The translations under genes and the position numbers were made by a program. A DNA stretch of 64,000 nt from Rhizobium gallicum bv. gallicum R602sp (lineage in GTDB: Bacteria > Pseudomonadota > Alphaproteobacteria > Rhizobiales > Rhizobiaceae), in assembly GCF_000816845.1 (NCBI RefSeq), contig NZ_CP006877.1, positions 3,295,001-3,359,000 on the forward strand, written 5' to 3'. Under the pieces are notes generated by a model. That model was not told the DNA's origin and did no database searches. It saw only the letters and a list, made by a program, of their open reading frames with translations. Positions 36,640 through 45,165 of this stretch are shown in pieces. Position 1 is the first letter of the stretch; every line of letters starts with the position of its first letter.

Positions 36640-37220
36640 GGCAACGCCCCGGCACCTCAGCTGCTGATGTCGGATTGGAATTTCGACCCCTACCTGCTGG
36701 TTTCGATAGGCATTGCGGCTCGTTGACCTGGCTGCCGGCGCGTCGGGCGGCGGCTGCCGCGATCGCTCTTTCCACTTGTCGCCTTCGTTTCCCCTTTCCA
36801 TGGCTAAGTTCAACATTGCTCTCGGCAAGGGCAATTCATCATATCGTACTGATCTCGCTCGTTGCGCCGCTTGCGGGGCGCTTTATCTTTAGCCGGGCGA
36901 TGCTCCTGGATCGAGTGCCGACGATATTCATATTCGTCTTTCACACGACAATGCTTTGGCTATGGCATTTGCCCTTGCCCTATGCCTGGGCGCTCTCGGG
37001 AAGCACTCCTTACTGGATCATGGAAACACCGCGGCGGCGTGGCTTTAGAAGGAGATGCTCTACGGCCGACAGGCGGTGCACTTGTTGTCTGCGCCGCAAC
37101 GCTTCTGCAGATGACAGCCGCTTGGCGCGTTCCTCTGCGTCTCGTCCTCTGTTCAATCCGCACTACCTGACCTCGCTGACCTATAGTCTGTCACCCCTTG
37201 AAGATCAGCAACTCGCAGGC
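36640..37220 (+). pseudogene. Decayed ctaG (caa3-type cytochrome c oxidase assembly factor)
   Basis: Recognisable pieces in different frames: MSDWNFDPYLLVSIGIAA from 36667, ending at a TGA; then SARAIHHIVLISLVAPL and TMLWLWHLPLPYAWALSG in the next frame; then ALVVCAATLLQMTAAW in another; then LFNPHYLTSLTYSLSPLEDQ. The order matches the CtaG family from N to C terminus, with several frameshifts and a lost centre. The last piece runs directly into a DUF4142 remnant. Confidence 0.7.
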
Positions 37221-37565
37221 GACGATGCCCGGACCAAGGCCCTTGTTCAGCAGATGGTGCCGGACCATCAGAAAACGAGCAGCGAGCTCAAGGCGCTGAT
37301 TTCCGGCGGAAGGGTACAGGCGCAGCTGCCAGGCGCCGTGACCAGCGCCCAGCGGGGGATATGCTCGACAAGTTGAAGGGCCCTCAAGGCGATGATTTCA
37401 TCAAGCAATATCATTCCGATCAGGAATCCGCGCACGAGGACGCGATCGACCTCTTCAAACGCTTTCGCGAAGGCGGCGACAATGCGGAGCTGAAAGCTTG
37501 GGCAGCAAGCACGAGGCTGCGCTCGAACATCATCTGCAGATGGCGCTCAAGTTGCGATGAAGCAT
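37221..37565 (+). pseudogene. Decayed DUF4142 protein
   Basis: VPDHQKTSSELKALISGG, then (after a frameshift near 37360) MLDKLKGPQGDDFIKQYHSD and AHEDAIDLFKRFREGGDN, then (after another shift near 37510) LEHHLQMALKL. These are the ordered motifs of a DUF4142 helical domain. The N-terminal part is missing because the fragment is joined in frame to the end of ctaG. Confidence 0.72.
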
Positions 37566-37597
37566 TTGCATGATTTGCAGAAAGCGGAAATGCTCCC

Positions 37598-37622
37598 GGA
37601 ACCTTCTTCTTTCATCAAGGTT
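37598..37622 (+). promoter_or_regulatory. EcfG-type promoter
   Basis: GGAAC, 16 bases, GGTT, 24 bases before the start of the 88-residue membrane protein gene. Confidence 0.6.
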
Positions 37623-37645
37623 AGGCGGCCGGACATTGGGAGCCT

Positions 37646-37912
37646 ATGCGGATGAATTATCTCTGGCTGTTTGCAGTGGCAGGAGGAGCAGCACTTCTAG
37701 GCATTGCTCTTGCTTTCGGAATGATAACGCAGGACGGACGACGGTCTGTCTTCGCCATAGCGGGCGCTTTCATCGTTGCTATCGGCGCGCTGGGATTGGG
37801 CGTCTATATCGCCAAGGCGCCGACGGCGCCGGTTCTCGCCTCTGACAGAGAGCAGACGCAGCAAAGGCTTCCGGCTGCTGCAACGACGGAGAAGGATTTG
37901 CCGGGAAAGTGA
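37646..37912 (+). CDS. Small membrane protein (88 residues), stress-promoter linked
   Basis: Two helices (YLWLFAVAGGAALLGIALAF and SVFAIAGAFIVAIGALGLGVY) with a hydrophilic, Gln/Thr-rich tail. The ATG at 37646 has GGGAG 6 bases upstream; a second ATG at 37652 is possible. An EcfG-type promoter precedes it closely. The next small gene begins 71 bases downstream and may be cotranscribed. Function unknown. Confidence 0.6.
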   Translation: MRMNYLWLFAVAGGAALLGIALAFGMITQDGRRSVFAIAGAFIVAIGALGLGVYIAKAPTAPVLASDREQTQQRLPAAATTEKDLPGK

Positions 37913-37983
37913 CACGCCAAACAATCGCCGATCAGCAAGCGTTCTGGCTAAGGCCATAAGCGCTCATCGGCAGGAGGTGCATC

Positions 37984-38235
37984 ATGACGAATTTTGCGGC
38001 TGTCTCGGAGCGTGAGTTCGCCTTGGCTCTCGAGGCTATGACGGACGACGAGCTTTTCGAACTGATGGCTGAGCTGGAGAAGCAGAGTGAAGCATTAAAC
38101 CGAACCTCGGCGACCGATGAGGTCTTCGCGAAAATCGCCCTCACGGAGAGCGCGATCGAAAGGCGGTTTCCCGGCCAGATGTTGTTGCCATACAAGGAAT
38201 GGAAGAACAGGCCCGACCATTTGACGCTGCAATAG
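37984..38235 (+). CDS. Small hypothetical protein (83 residues)
   Basis: A soluble helical protein (EREFALALEAMTDDELFELM, then EKQSEALNRTSATDEVFAKI, then ESAIERRFPGQ). The ribosome-binding site AGGAGGT is strong. The regular charged-helix pattern supports a real gene, and similar proteins are frequent in rhizobia. Likely in the same stress unit as the preceding gene. Function unknown. Confidence 0.7.
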   Translation: MTNFAAVSEREFALALEAMTDDELFELMAELEKQSEALNRTSATDEVFAKIALTESAIERRFPGQMLLPYKEWKNRPDHLTLQ

Positions 38236-38246
38236 CGCCGATATCT

Positions 38247-38512
38247 TATAAAGAGATCTGAGAACTACTGGACCGCAGCCAATGAGCGATGGCCGGGGTC
38301 GTGAACGGCACGATAAAGAGTGCGGCTCCCTTCGCGTCACAAACGTGGATTTTGCCCGCTGAAGTATCTTTCCCCGAAAGCACGGCTTGGCCCATCAGCG
38401 CTCATGCGTCGCGTATCGCCTCGCGTCCTCGAGCGTCGCCAGCTCGGTGCTTCGAAGCCGGCGATCGTCCCTGCAGCGGAAACAATGTTGAAGTAAATCT
38501 CGGCATCGGCCC
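38247..38512 (-). pseudogene. Decayed DUF6894-type small protein
   Basis: Minus-strand pieces in successive frames: EIYFNIVSAAGTIAGFE, then TELATLEDARRYA, then AVLSGKDTSAGKIHVCDAKG and ALFIVPF. In order these give the DUF6894 pattern (short beta strand, EGTEL-type turn, LxxARxYA helix, closing beta hairpin). At least two frameshifts and a stop interrupt it. Confidence 0.55.
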
Positions 38513-38607
38513 CCCCGATGGTTGTGGAATCCATGCCAATTGCGGATTAGCTCCTCAAAAAATGTCGCCGGGCACCTCGGGTCGAACTGGAGCATCAATG
38601 GGGAATC

Positions 38608-38868
38608 CTACCGTTTACCGGCGTTGAGATCAGCCAACATTTTGCGAGGCTGGAGGGGTTCTCCGATGATCTTCTCCAATCAATCGTCGTCGGCTTTGGC
38701 GATCGACATGATCGAGGCTCAGATCGCCTGGAGCAGATGGTTGAGCGCCGGATACTGATCGACGGCGCTGCTTTCAGCTTCCTTGTCGCAGATCGCCTGA
38801 AGTTCACCAACGATTTGCCGCACCACAATCTGCCGATCGACGAGAGCAGTCGCATCGGCGGTAATCAT
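38608..38868 (-). pseudogene. Small hypothetical gene broken by two in-frame stops
   Basis: The minus frame from the ATG at 38868 gives a coherent helical protein (TADATALVDRQIVVRQIV, then ELQAICDKEAESSAVDQYP, then ALNHLLQAI). It is cut by TGA at 38719-38721 and again at 38680-38682, yet continues with IIGEPLQPRKMLADLNAGKR. The intact frame over 87 codons apart from two stops suggests recent inactivation. Family not recognised. Confidence 0.55.
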
Positions 38869-38889
38869 TGATATAGCCGAGTCTGTCCA

Positions 38890-39189
38890 TCACAGCATAT
38901 TGGTTTCGCTGATTTCGAAAGTCGAAGGCGAGTGCCCGGATCCCGGCGCTTTCGCCGGGATAGATAAGTTCATGAAATCCATATGCATGTACCGCATCAA
39001 GCCGCTAAGTTTACGCTGATCTCGAATGCCGCACTCAAACCAAGAGACAAGTTCCCTGGCGACATACTGCGCCGCCGGACTGGCAATCCCGTATGATTTT
39101 TCCGCGCACCATTCCTGTAAAACAGCCTGCAACATGGCGACGTCAGCAGACCGCAATGCCGGCTTGGTAATTCCTGAATGCTGCGTCAT
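38890..39189 (-). CDS. Small hypothetical protein (99 residues)
   Basis: A soluble protein with an N-terminal helical domain (SADVAMLQAVLQEWCAEKSY, then ARELVSWFECGIRDQRKLSG) of a kind often repeated in Rhizobium accessory DNA. The start is the ATG at 39189 with GGGAGGAA upstream; the open frame back to 39306 is not supported. A related but truncated sequence lies on the other strand at 39.4 kb. Function unknown. Confidence 0.65.
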   Translation of the reverse strand: MTQHSGITKPALRSADVAMLQAVLQEWCAEKSYGIASPAAQYVARELVSWFECGIRDQRKLSGLMRYMHMDFMNLSIPAKAPGSGHSPSTFEISETNML

Positions 39190-39413
39190 CGTATTCCTCC
39201 CAGTATAAGGCGATCCTAAAATACCGATTCTCGAATTCAACCGCTCGTGCGGAACCGTACGAATTTGGCACCGCGATCGTAGCCGCATTATTCGGATCTG
39301 ATGCACGATTAGGTCCGTGCGCTTGGGAGAGTTACGCTGACACTGATTGTGGCTGCATAATCCAAAGCCTTTGTACCAGGAAAGGCGCTCCGCTCGATTC
39401 TCAGTCTGCTCAT

Positions 39414-39560
39414 TTGAAAGCGCTCGGTTCAGCTGACCTCAGTTATTTGCAGGCCATTTTAGATGCCATCTGCTGTGTGAGACGGGCAAGCCTCGAGCGC
39501 CTAAGACGCAAGCGAAACTGCTGTCGGTGGGGGCTTGGCTATGACGCAGGAGCGCTAGCT
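39414..39560 (+). pseudogene. Fragment related to the 99-residue hypothetical family
   Basis: KALGSADLSYLQAILDAIC matches in pattern the start of the neighbouring minus-strand gene (RSADVAMLQAVLQEWC). The following codons lose the family pattern, and no start codon with a ribosome-binding site is present. A degenerate paralogue. The next 280 bases, to 39841, hold nothing recognisable. Confidence 0.45.
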
Positions 39561-39841
39561 TTAATCGCGGACCATTTGCCTATTCTGATTGGAAAAGACG
39601 TTCAACGCGCGAGATGGCTGCCGATCAGCCGTCGATATTCCTGCTCCGCCGCCCCGTGCCGTCGATAAGACCTGATCTACCAATCGCCGACGACGTCGGC
39701 AACACGATCTGGCGCGTCACCGCCGCGCCTTAGGTCGACATCGTTTCCGAATTAAACGCTCGCCTCTGCACCCAGTTTCGACGATTCTCCGCAAGCGCAG
39801 AGATGACAGCCCGACCATTGACAGTCGACGACACCATCCAG

Positions 39842-40105
39842 TCATTTACGGCTGACGAATTTGTTGAACCGGCTTGTCCCGCTGTCCTCGGTGCTGTCCT
39901 GATAAAGGAAGGCGAGCTCGTTTTCATCGAAGATAGCGAAGAATTCATCCCACGAGATCTTTTCCAGGTTCTCTTCCGGCTCCCCGAAGTCTATCCGCAA
40001 TATGCCACCTTGCTTGGCGCCCTTGACGCGGGAGGGGTATCCCTTGCGCGCTTCCACCCACTTGCGAATTGCTGAATGATCGGTTGTCGTGTTTGCGGTC
40101 GTCAT
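39842..40105 (-). CDS. Small hypothetical protein (often mislabelled 1,4-alpha-glucan branching enzyme)
   Basis: An 87-residue protein: DHSAIRKWVEARKGYPSRVK, then GGILRIDFGEPEENLEKISW, then DEFFAIFDENELAFLYQDST. I recall this family from many Alphaproteobacteria, where short members carry a mistaken branching-enzyme label; it has no glycosidase domain. The ATG at 40105 has GGAGG 5 bases upstream. An EcfG-type promoter lies 53 bases further up, so stress induction is expected. Function unknown. Confidence 0.78.
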   Translation of the reverse strand: MTTANTTTDHSAIRKWVEARKGYPSRVKGAKQGGILRIDFGEPEENLEKISWDEFFAIFDENELAFLYQDSTEDSGTSRFNKFVSRK

Positions 40106-40157
40106 AGAAACCTCCATTCGATTTCCGCCCACGCTCTCTCTTGGGGCGCGAGCGTCG

Positions 40158-40182
40158 AACAGATCACGCGAGGGAAAGTTCC
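40158..40182 (-). promoter_or_regulatory. EcfG-type promoter
   Basis: GGAAC, 16 bases, TGTT on the minus strand, 53 bases before the 87-residue protein gene. Confidence 0.6.
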
Positions 40183-40396
40183 GGCCGATAGTGCGCTTGG
40201 CCAATAATTCGGGGCAACGCCGGCGACACCGCCGGTATCTAAGCTCGGCAAACCGAACATGAAGCGTTACACGCGATTTTTTGGGGGACCAAATCCGTGC
40301 GTAGGGATTCAAAGATTTCCGCCGGTGCAACCGCCGGCCGAGAAATAAGCCGGCCGGTTGACAGTTGCTATCGCCCAGCGCTCCCGAGGCAAAACA

Positions 40397-40510
40397 ATGG
40401 CAGGTGATTCACTAAAGCCCAAAGAGAACTGTCTGCTGGCTGTGCTGCCGGATGATGAGTATGACGCTGTCGTATCGCAAGTCTCCTTTATACGCGAAGC
40501 TCTCTCAACG
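40397..40510 (+). pseudogene. N-terminal fragment of a Crp/Fnr-type regulator
   Basis: SLKPKENCLLAVLPDDEYDA resembles the start of rhizobial Crp/Fnr regulators (N-x-LLA-x-LP-x-x-E). The cyclic-nucleotide-binding barrel and helix-turn-helix are missing; the frame soon becomes unlike protein. A remnant at most. Confidence 0.45.
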
Positions 40511-40801
40511 GTTCGACGAAGCCTCGAAATGCGCAAAAGGTTATGCTTTTTTACGAACGAAAGTTCAGGCCCGGTAAGACCAACCGCTTTGCGCACCGCC
40601 ATCGCGCTGTTTCAACCACCGCAATGGCAAAGGAGGCCGGAACATCATAACAATGTTCCGGCCTCGCGATGTAGTGCTGCGGTCAAACTGCGGAAAGGAC
40701 TGGTTGTTTCCGCGATCGCAGCGATGCGGGTCGCAGCCTGGTGGAATTCTTTCGGGACGCGCAATGGTGAAGCAGGCGACACGGCAACCGCGATCGCGGC
40801 T

Positions 40802-41356
40802 TCACGCCGGCGGGGCTTTGGTCCCCCGACGCCGCATTTTCTCTTCAATTTCGTCCAGCACCGCTTCCGGCGTTACTTGCTCTTTCAGTTCCTCGAGTCC
40901 CTCTCTGGTCTCGATTTCGACGTCGAGCTTCTCTGCGATGGCTGCGACCAGGGTGAGCAACTCCGTCGTCTCATGCTCCGCCAGAAGACAAATCTGTAAA
41001 TTGAGATCGGCGCGCTTGTCGTCGGCTTCCGCCATACGGTTTTGGCTGATCAGCACGAACGTTGAGATGAAAATCGCTTCGACGGATGCCGCCATCGCCA
41101 GAATGACCAACGACGGGTCGAAAGCTAGCACGGGCGGAAGCGGGCCGACATTGACGATGATCCAAAGTGCAAATATCAGCAGGTGCAGGTAAACGAACAT
41201 CATGGATCCCGCGAAACGGGTAATGGCATCGGCCACCCGGTCCTGCCGGGTCGATTGGCGCGCCTCCTGCTCCCGACGCTTCAGCAGAGCCTCGATGTTG
41301 CGGTCGAGACGTTTCGATATCGTGCGTTCTTGCTGCTCGGAATTGGACGCTGACAT
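40802..41356 (-). CDS. DUF1003 family membrane protein
   Basis: A 184-residue protein. A charged N terminus is followed by the DUF1003 core: two helices (SMMFVYLHLLIFALWIIVNV and SLVILAMAASVEAIFISTFV) and the signature ISQNRMAEADDKRADLNLQI. A coiled-coil-like acidic tail (EGLEELKEQVTPEAVLDEIE) ends the protein. Intracellular membrane protein of unknown function, common among stress genes. An EcfG-type promoter lies 28 bases upstream of the start codon. Confidence 0.9.
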   Translation of the reverse strand: MSASNSEQQERTISKRLDRNIEALLKRREQEARQSTRQDRVADAITRFAGSMMFVYLHLLIFALWIIVNVGPLPPVLAFDPSLVILAMAASVEAIFISTFVLISQNRMAEADDKRADLNLQICLLAEHETTELLTLVAAIAEKLDVEIETREGLEELKEQVTPEAVLDEIEEKMRRRGTKAPPA

Positions 41357-41383
41357 TGAATGCTTCCATGTTGCGGAAATCCA

Positions 41384-41408
41384 AACCTGCGCGAAGGCGG
41401 AGAGTTCC
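41384..41408 (-). promoter_or_regulatory. EcfG-type promoter
   Basis: GGAAC, 16 bases, GGTT on the minus strand, 28 bases before the DUF1003 gene. Confidence 0.65.
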
Positions 41409-41469
41409 GCGTTTTACCATCGCCGCTCAGCGAACGCACGGTTCCCGATTGGTTAGCTCCTGCTTCCCG

Positions 41470-41691
41470 TCATTTTCTGCTCTGAGACGATCGGATGAGC
41501 TCGATGGCTCGCTTGCCTATGCCGGGAATAGCAAGAAGTTCGTCGTCGGTCATGGAAGACAATTTACTGACCCGCTTGATGCCGCTGGAAAGAAGCGCCT
41601 TGACGACCCAAACAGGGATTTTGCTGCGGGCGAGCATATCGCTCGAGGCTGCCCGCGGCTTCGACGCTGTCCGTGCTGGTCGAGAGGCCAT
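41470..41691 (-). CDS. Small helix-hairpin-helix protein
   Basis: A 73-residue basic protein whose C-terminal half reads SKLSSMTDDELLAIPGIGKR, a helix-hairpin-helix motif for sequence-independent DNA binding. The start is the ATG at 41691 with GGGA upstream; the frame continues further but without family support. An EcfG-type promoter lies 32 bases upstream. A role in DNA protection or repair under stress is plausible but not shown. Confidence 0.72.
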   Translation of the reverse strand: MASRPARTASKPRAASSDMLARSKIPVWVVKALLSSGIKRVSKLSSMTDDELLAIPGIGKRAIELIRSSQSRK

Positions 41692-41722
41692 TTTGATCCC
41701 GCAGATGATTTGCGATCGACAA

Positions 41723-41748
41723 AACCGGCAAGTGGCTCGGACGGTTCC
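41723..41748 (-). promoter_or_regulatory. EcfG-type promoter
   Basis: GGAAC, 17 bases, GGTT on the minus strand, 32 bases before the helix-hairpin-helix protein gene. Confidence 0.6.
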
Positions 41749-41804
41749 AGCTGTTAACCGGTGCCTGCAAACAATTTTATCCGGCCGGACCCGACGCCGC
41801 TGCT

Positions 41805-42812
41805 TTATGCGTGCCGATAGATGTCGTCGATAATTTTGGCGACCTCGACAAGCCGTTCGCAGGAGGGATCGTAAGCCTGACCAGTCGCGAGCCGGGCCGC
41901 CCAGTCCGCCGCCCCCCGGCCGCCCCAATCGTCGGAAGGCAGAACGAGGCCTTCAGTGGCTGTGCCGCGGAAGCGATGGGCGGTAAAGTCATAGAATGAC
42001 CCGCCGACATTCTTGAAAGATGCACCCCCGGTTGTTCCGAAGAAATCGGCCCCGATAACCGCATCGCACCCAGCCTGCAGCCGCCAGGAGCAGGCGAGGC
42101 GGATGACCGCATCCTTTGCCAACGTCAAAGTGGCGACGGCGAAGTCTTCGACATCCTCCGCCTTGTTGATCGACACGCCACCTTTCATCAGCGTACTCCT
42201 GGTCTCGGTCACCTCAGGAAAGTCAAGGCACCAAAGCGCCATGTCGATGAGGTGGACACCGAGGTCGATCACGCATCCTCCACCCGACAGTGACTTGTCG
42301 TAAAACCAGGATTTGTCCGGGCCGTAGGCATTGTGAAAGACCAGATCGGCGGCGAAGACGGTGCCAAGCTCGCCATTTCTGATCAGATCGCGGATGCGCT
42401 GCATGCCTTGCGTGTAACGATAGGACAGATCGACGCCCAACAGCCTGTCGGCTGATCTGGCGGCGGCCACGACCGCTGCCGCCTCCGCCGCGGATCGGCC
42501 GAGCGGCTTTTGGCAGAACACTGCAGCACCGGCCTGCAGCGCCCCGACCGACTGCTCAGCGTGCAAAGCGCTCGGAGTGGCAATGACGATGCCGTCGAGG
42601 CCGAGCGACAAAAGCGCATCGAGATCGGCGACGACTTCGGCATCCGGCGCAAGGCGCAGGGCTTCTTTTATCATTTCCTCAGAGGGATCGGCGATGGCAA
42701 CGGCTATGGCCATTTGCGAGCGAAGGATCGCTTCCATTCGGTTCCTGCCGATCCAGCCGACACCCAGAAAGCCAAGTCTGACGGGCTTGACCCGCGTCTC
42801 GAGCGGGCGCAT
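41805..42812 (-). CDS. Gfo/Idh/MocA family sugar oxidoreductase
   Basis: A 335-residue NAD(P)-dependent dehydrogenase. The Rossmann fold opens with RLGFLGVGWIGRNRME, the second motif is VFCQKPLGRSAAEA with the conserved lysine, and the substrate-side GGGCVIDLGVHLIDMALW supplies the catalytic Asp/His pair. It overlaps the alcohol dehydrogenase stop by one base (TGATG). Such pairs act on sugars or inositols in oxidation/reduction steps. Here they would prepare or modify the sugar used by the divergent glycosyltransferase operon. Start ATG at 42812; a TTG two codons upstream is less likely. Confidence 0.88.
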   Translation of the reverse strand: MRPLETRVKPVRLGFLGVGWIGRNRMEAILRSQMAIAVAIADPSEEMIKEALRLAPDAEVVADLDALLSLGLDGIVIATPSALHAEQSVGALQAGAAVFCQKPLGRSAAEAAAVVAAARSADRLLGVDLSYRYTQGMQRIRDLIRNGELGTVFAADLVFHNAYGPDKSWFYDKSLSGGGCVIDLGVHLIDMALWCLDFPEVTETRSTLMKGGVSINKAEDVEDFAVATLTLAKDAVIRLACSWRLQAGCDAVIGADFFGTTGGASFKNVGGSFYDFTAHRFRGTATEGLVLPSDDWGGRGAADWAARLATGQAYDPSCERLVEVAKIIDDIYRHA

Positions 42813-43798
42813 CAGCAAGTCACCATTGCCTTGAGGAAACCCTCGGGCCTGTCTCGGGTTGCGTCGAGCGCTTCACCCAAGCCTTCGAGCGGATAGACAT
42901 GCGTATAAAGCGGTGACGGATTGAGTCTGCCGGAAACAACCGCTTCGATCGCCTCGCGCATGCCACTAATATAAATCCTGGGATCGCGTTCGTGAGCATT
43001 GATAATGTCGAGGCCACGCCAATTCCAGAGCTGCATATTGACCTGTCTCGGCCCGTCCTGATGGTATCCAGCCACCACCAACCGGCCGCGCTCCGCGGTC
43101 AGTTCACCGGCCAGGTCGAGCGGCCACTGCTTGCCGACCGCCTCAATGACGCAGTGGCAGAAAGCACCGTCGGTTAGTCGTTTCACGGCATCGATGATCC
43201 GCCAGTGATCATCCATCGGCAAGGTCTCGGCGGCGCCTACGCGCTTGGCAATTTCGAGCGAGAACGGGCGGCGCGAGATTGCGATGACGCGCGCGCCTGC
43301 GCCGCTGGCAAGCTGTGTCAGCAAGGCGCCGAGAAATCCGATCCCGATGATCGCAACCGTCTGGCCGGGCTCGACCCCGCTGCGCCGGAATATGTTCATC
43401 GCGCAGCCAAGCGGCTCGCCTAGGAAGGGTTGACCGTCGAGCGCCGGCGGCAACGCCACGACCATGTCTGCATCTGCGATGTCGTGGGTAGAGTAGGCGT
43501 GATATGAGAGCGCAGCGACACGGTCTCCCAAATTAAGGGCCGACACCCCATCCCCGAGCGCATCGATTCTGCCCCAACCCTCGTGACCGAGGCCGCCCGG
43601 CTCCGTCGGAAAGGCCATCCATTCCGGTCCGGCCCAGGGCGCAAGATTGGAGGCGCACACGCCCGATCCTTCGAGCCTGATCCTAACCTGGCCCGCTCCT
43701 GGGTATGGAAGAGGCCTTTCTACGACTGACATTTGTCCGGGGCCGGTGATGATCGCCGCCCGGATCGTTCCCTCGGTCGTTCTTGGCAACATGTTCAT
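42812..43798 (-). CDS. Zinc-type alcohol dehydrogenase (MDR family)
   Basis: A 328-residue medium-chain dehydrogenase. The GroES-like half has GVCASNLAPW and GHEGWGRIDALG, the nucleotide-binding half VAIIGIGFLGALLTQLA. The zinc position after GSGVCASN (GVC) is kept. The start is the ATG at 43798 with AAGGAG 6 bases upstream; 65 further in-frame residues are rejected. It is the first gene of the minus-strand arm of the glycan locus and is preceded by an EcfG-type promoter at 43957-43933. Confidence 0.86.
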   Translation of the reverse strand: MNMLPRTTEGTIRAAIITGPGQMSVVERPLPYPGAGQVRIRLEGSGVCASNLAPWAGPEWMAFPTEPGGLGHEGWGRIDALGDGVSALNLGDRVAALSYHAYSTHDIADADMVVALPPALDGQPFLGEPLGCAMNIFRRSGVEPGQTVAIIGIGFLGALLTQLASGAGARVIAISRRPFSLEIAKRVGAAETLPMDDHWRIIDAVKRLTDGAFCHCVIEAVGKQWPLDLAGELTAERGRLVVAGYHQDGPRQVNMQLWNWRGLDIINAHERDPRIYISGMREAIEAVVSGRLNPSPLYTHVYPLEGLGEALDATRDRPEGFLKAMVTC

Positions 43799-43932
43799 GA
43801 ACTGCTCCTTCGTTTTGGGACAGCCGGCCTGCTTGACGGCAGACGTCGTTGCTGCCGCATGTGTTTCCGCTCCGACGATCCGACCTCTCACGACGTGGCC
43901 CTCCTCAGTCTTCGCTAACGGATTGGCCGCCG

Positions 43933-43957
43933 AACCAAGGACGCCGCCAGATGTTCC
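43933..43957 (-). promoter_or_regulatory. EcfG-type promoter, minus arm of glycan locus
   Basis: GGAAC, 16 bases, GGTT on the minus strand, about 135 bases before the alcohol dehydrogenase gene, in the 260-base divergent intergenic region. Confidence 0.55.
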
Positions 43958-43997
43958 GGATGAAGTCAAAGAACATGTCAAAGATGATGTCATTGAA

Positions 43998-44022
43998 GGA
44001 ACAATCTTCGCCGACCTCGGTT
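43998..44022 (+). promoter_or_regulatory. EcfG-type promoter, plus arm of glycan locus
   Basis: GGAAC, 16 bases, GGTT on the plus strand, 36 bases before the first epimerase gene. It lies 40 bases from the oppositely directed copy. Confidence 0.62.
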
Positions 44023-44058
44023 CGGCAGGTCACCTTCAACTCGAGCGGACGGAATGAG

Positions 44059-45165
44059 ATGGCGACGATCCTTGTAACTGGTGGCTGCGGCTTCATCGGA
44101 AGACATGTTGTCGAAGAACTTCTCGAAAGCGGCTATGAGGTGCGAGTCCTCGATGCGTTGCTTGATCAGGTTCACGGCGGTGCTGAAACGTTGCTGCCCG
44201 AGACTGCCGAAATCATGCGCGGCGACGTCAGGGACAAGACTGCGGTCGAACGGGCTTTATCAGGCGCCGCGGGCGTCATCCATCTTGCCGCAGAGGTCGG
44301 CGTCGGACAGTCGATGTACGAGATCGCCCGATATGTCGGAGGCAATGATCTCGGCACGGCTGTCCTTCTGGAGGCGATGATCGGTCGCCCGCCCAAACGC
44401 ATTGTCGTCGCCTCGTCCATGAGTGTCTATGGCGAGGGTCGATATGAAACCTCCGACGGTGCGCAGCTCGAGCTGGTCAGGCGACGCAGCGACCAGATCA
44501 AGATCGGCCAATGGAATCCGCGCGGTGCTGACGGCGAAGTGCTAAGGCCGGTGGCGACGGATGAGGAAAAGCCCGTTGATCTCGCCTCGATCTATGCGCT
44601 GACCAAATATGCGCAGGAAAAACAGGTTCTGATTTTTGGCGAAGCCTATGGCGTCGAAGCGGTAGCGCTACGCCTTTTCAACGTGTTCGGCGCCGGCCAG
44701 GCTTTGTCCAATCCCTATACCGGCGTATTGGCAAACTTCGCCTCGAGGCTCGCCAATGGCCAGCCCCCGATGATCTTCGAGGACGGCGAGCAGCGGCGAG
44801 ATTTTATCCATGTGCGCGACGTGGCGCACGCCTTCCGCCTCGCACTCGAAAAACCCAATGTTGCAGGGCATGTCATTAATATCGGCAGCGGCCATGCCTA
44901 TACGATCGCTGAGGTCGCAACGCTTCTCGCCGATGCGATGGGCGTGCCGGAGATACGGCCTGAGATCATGAACAAAGCGCGGTCCGGCGATATCCGCAAC
45001 TGCTTTGCGGACATCGCAAAAGCGCGCGAACTCCTCGGCTTCGAGCCGCGCTTCAAGCTGGAAAACACGCTCGGACCGTTCGCCGAGTGGGTGAGACATA
45101 CCGGAGCGATCGACCGCGGCGCGGAGATGAAACGGCATTTGGAAGAAAGAGGATTGGTGTCATGA
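44059..45165 (+). CDS. NAD-dependent sugar epimerase (dTDP-L-rhamnose 4-epimerase/WbiB-like)
   Basis: A 368-residue extended short-chain dehydrogenase. TGGCGFIG (residues 7-14) binds NAD. HLAAEVGVGQSMYEIARYV and VVASSMSVYGEGRYE are followed by the catalytic YALTK, then ALRLFNVFGAGQALSNPYTG and DGEQRRDFIHV. This pattern matches the WbiB/dTDP-L-rhamnose 4-epimerase branch, which gives 6-deoxy-L-talose. The substrate is inferred. The start is the ATG at 44059; it ends with an ATGA overlap onto the fusion gene and opens the plus operon. Confidence 0.87.
   Translation: MATILVTGGCGFIGRHVVEELLESGYEVRVLDALLDQVHGGAETLLPETAEIMRGDVRDKTAVERALSGAAGVIHLAAEVGVGQSMYEIARYVGGNDLGTAVLLEAMIGRPPKRIVVASSMSVYGEGRYETSDGAQLELVRRRSDQIKIGQWNPRGADGEVLRPVATDEEKPVDLASIYALTKYAQEKQVLIFGEAYGVEAVALRLFNVFGAGQALSNPYTGVLANFASRLANGQPPMIFEDGEQRRDFIHVRDVAHAFRLALEKPNVAGHVINIGSGHAYTIAEVATLLADAMGVPEIRPEIMNKARSGDIRNCFADIAKARELLGFEPRFKLENTLGPFAEWVRHTGAIDRGAEMKRHLEERGLVS

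Noticed and set aside
40510..40999. Open plus-strand frame continuing from the Crp-like fragment
   Set aside because: The residues after about 40510 are a shadow of the DUF1003 gene on the minus strand and show no cyclic-nucleotide-binding or helix-turn-helix motif.
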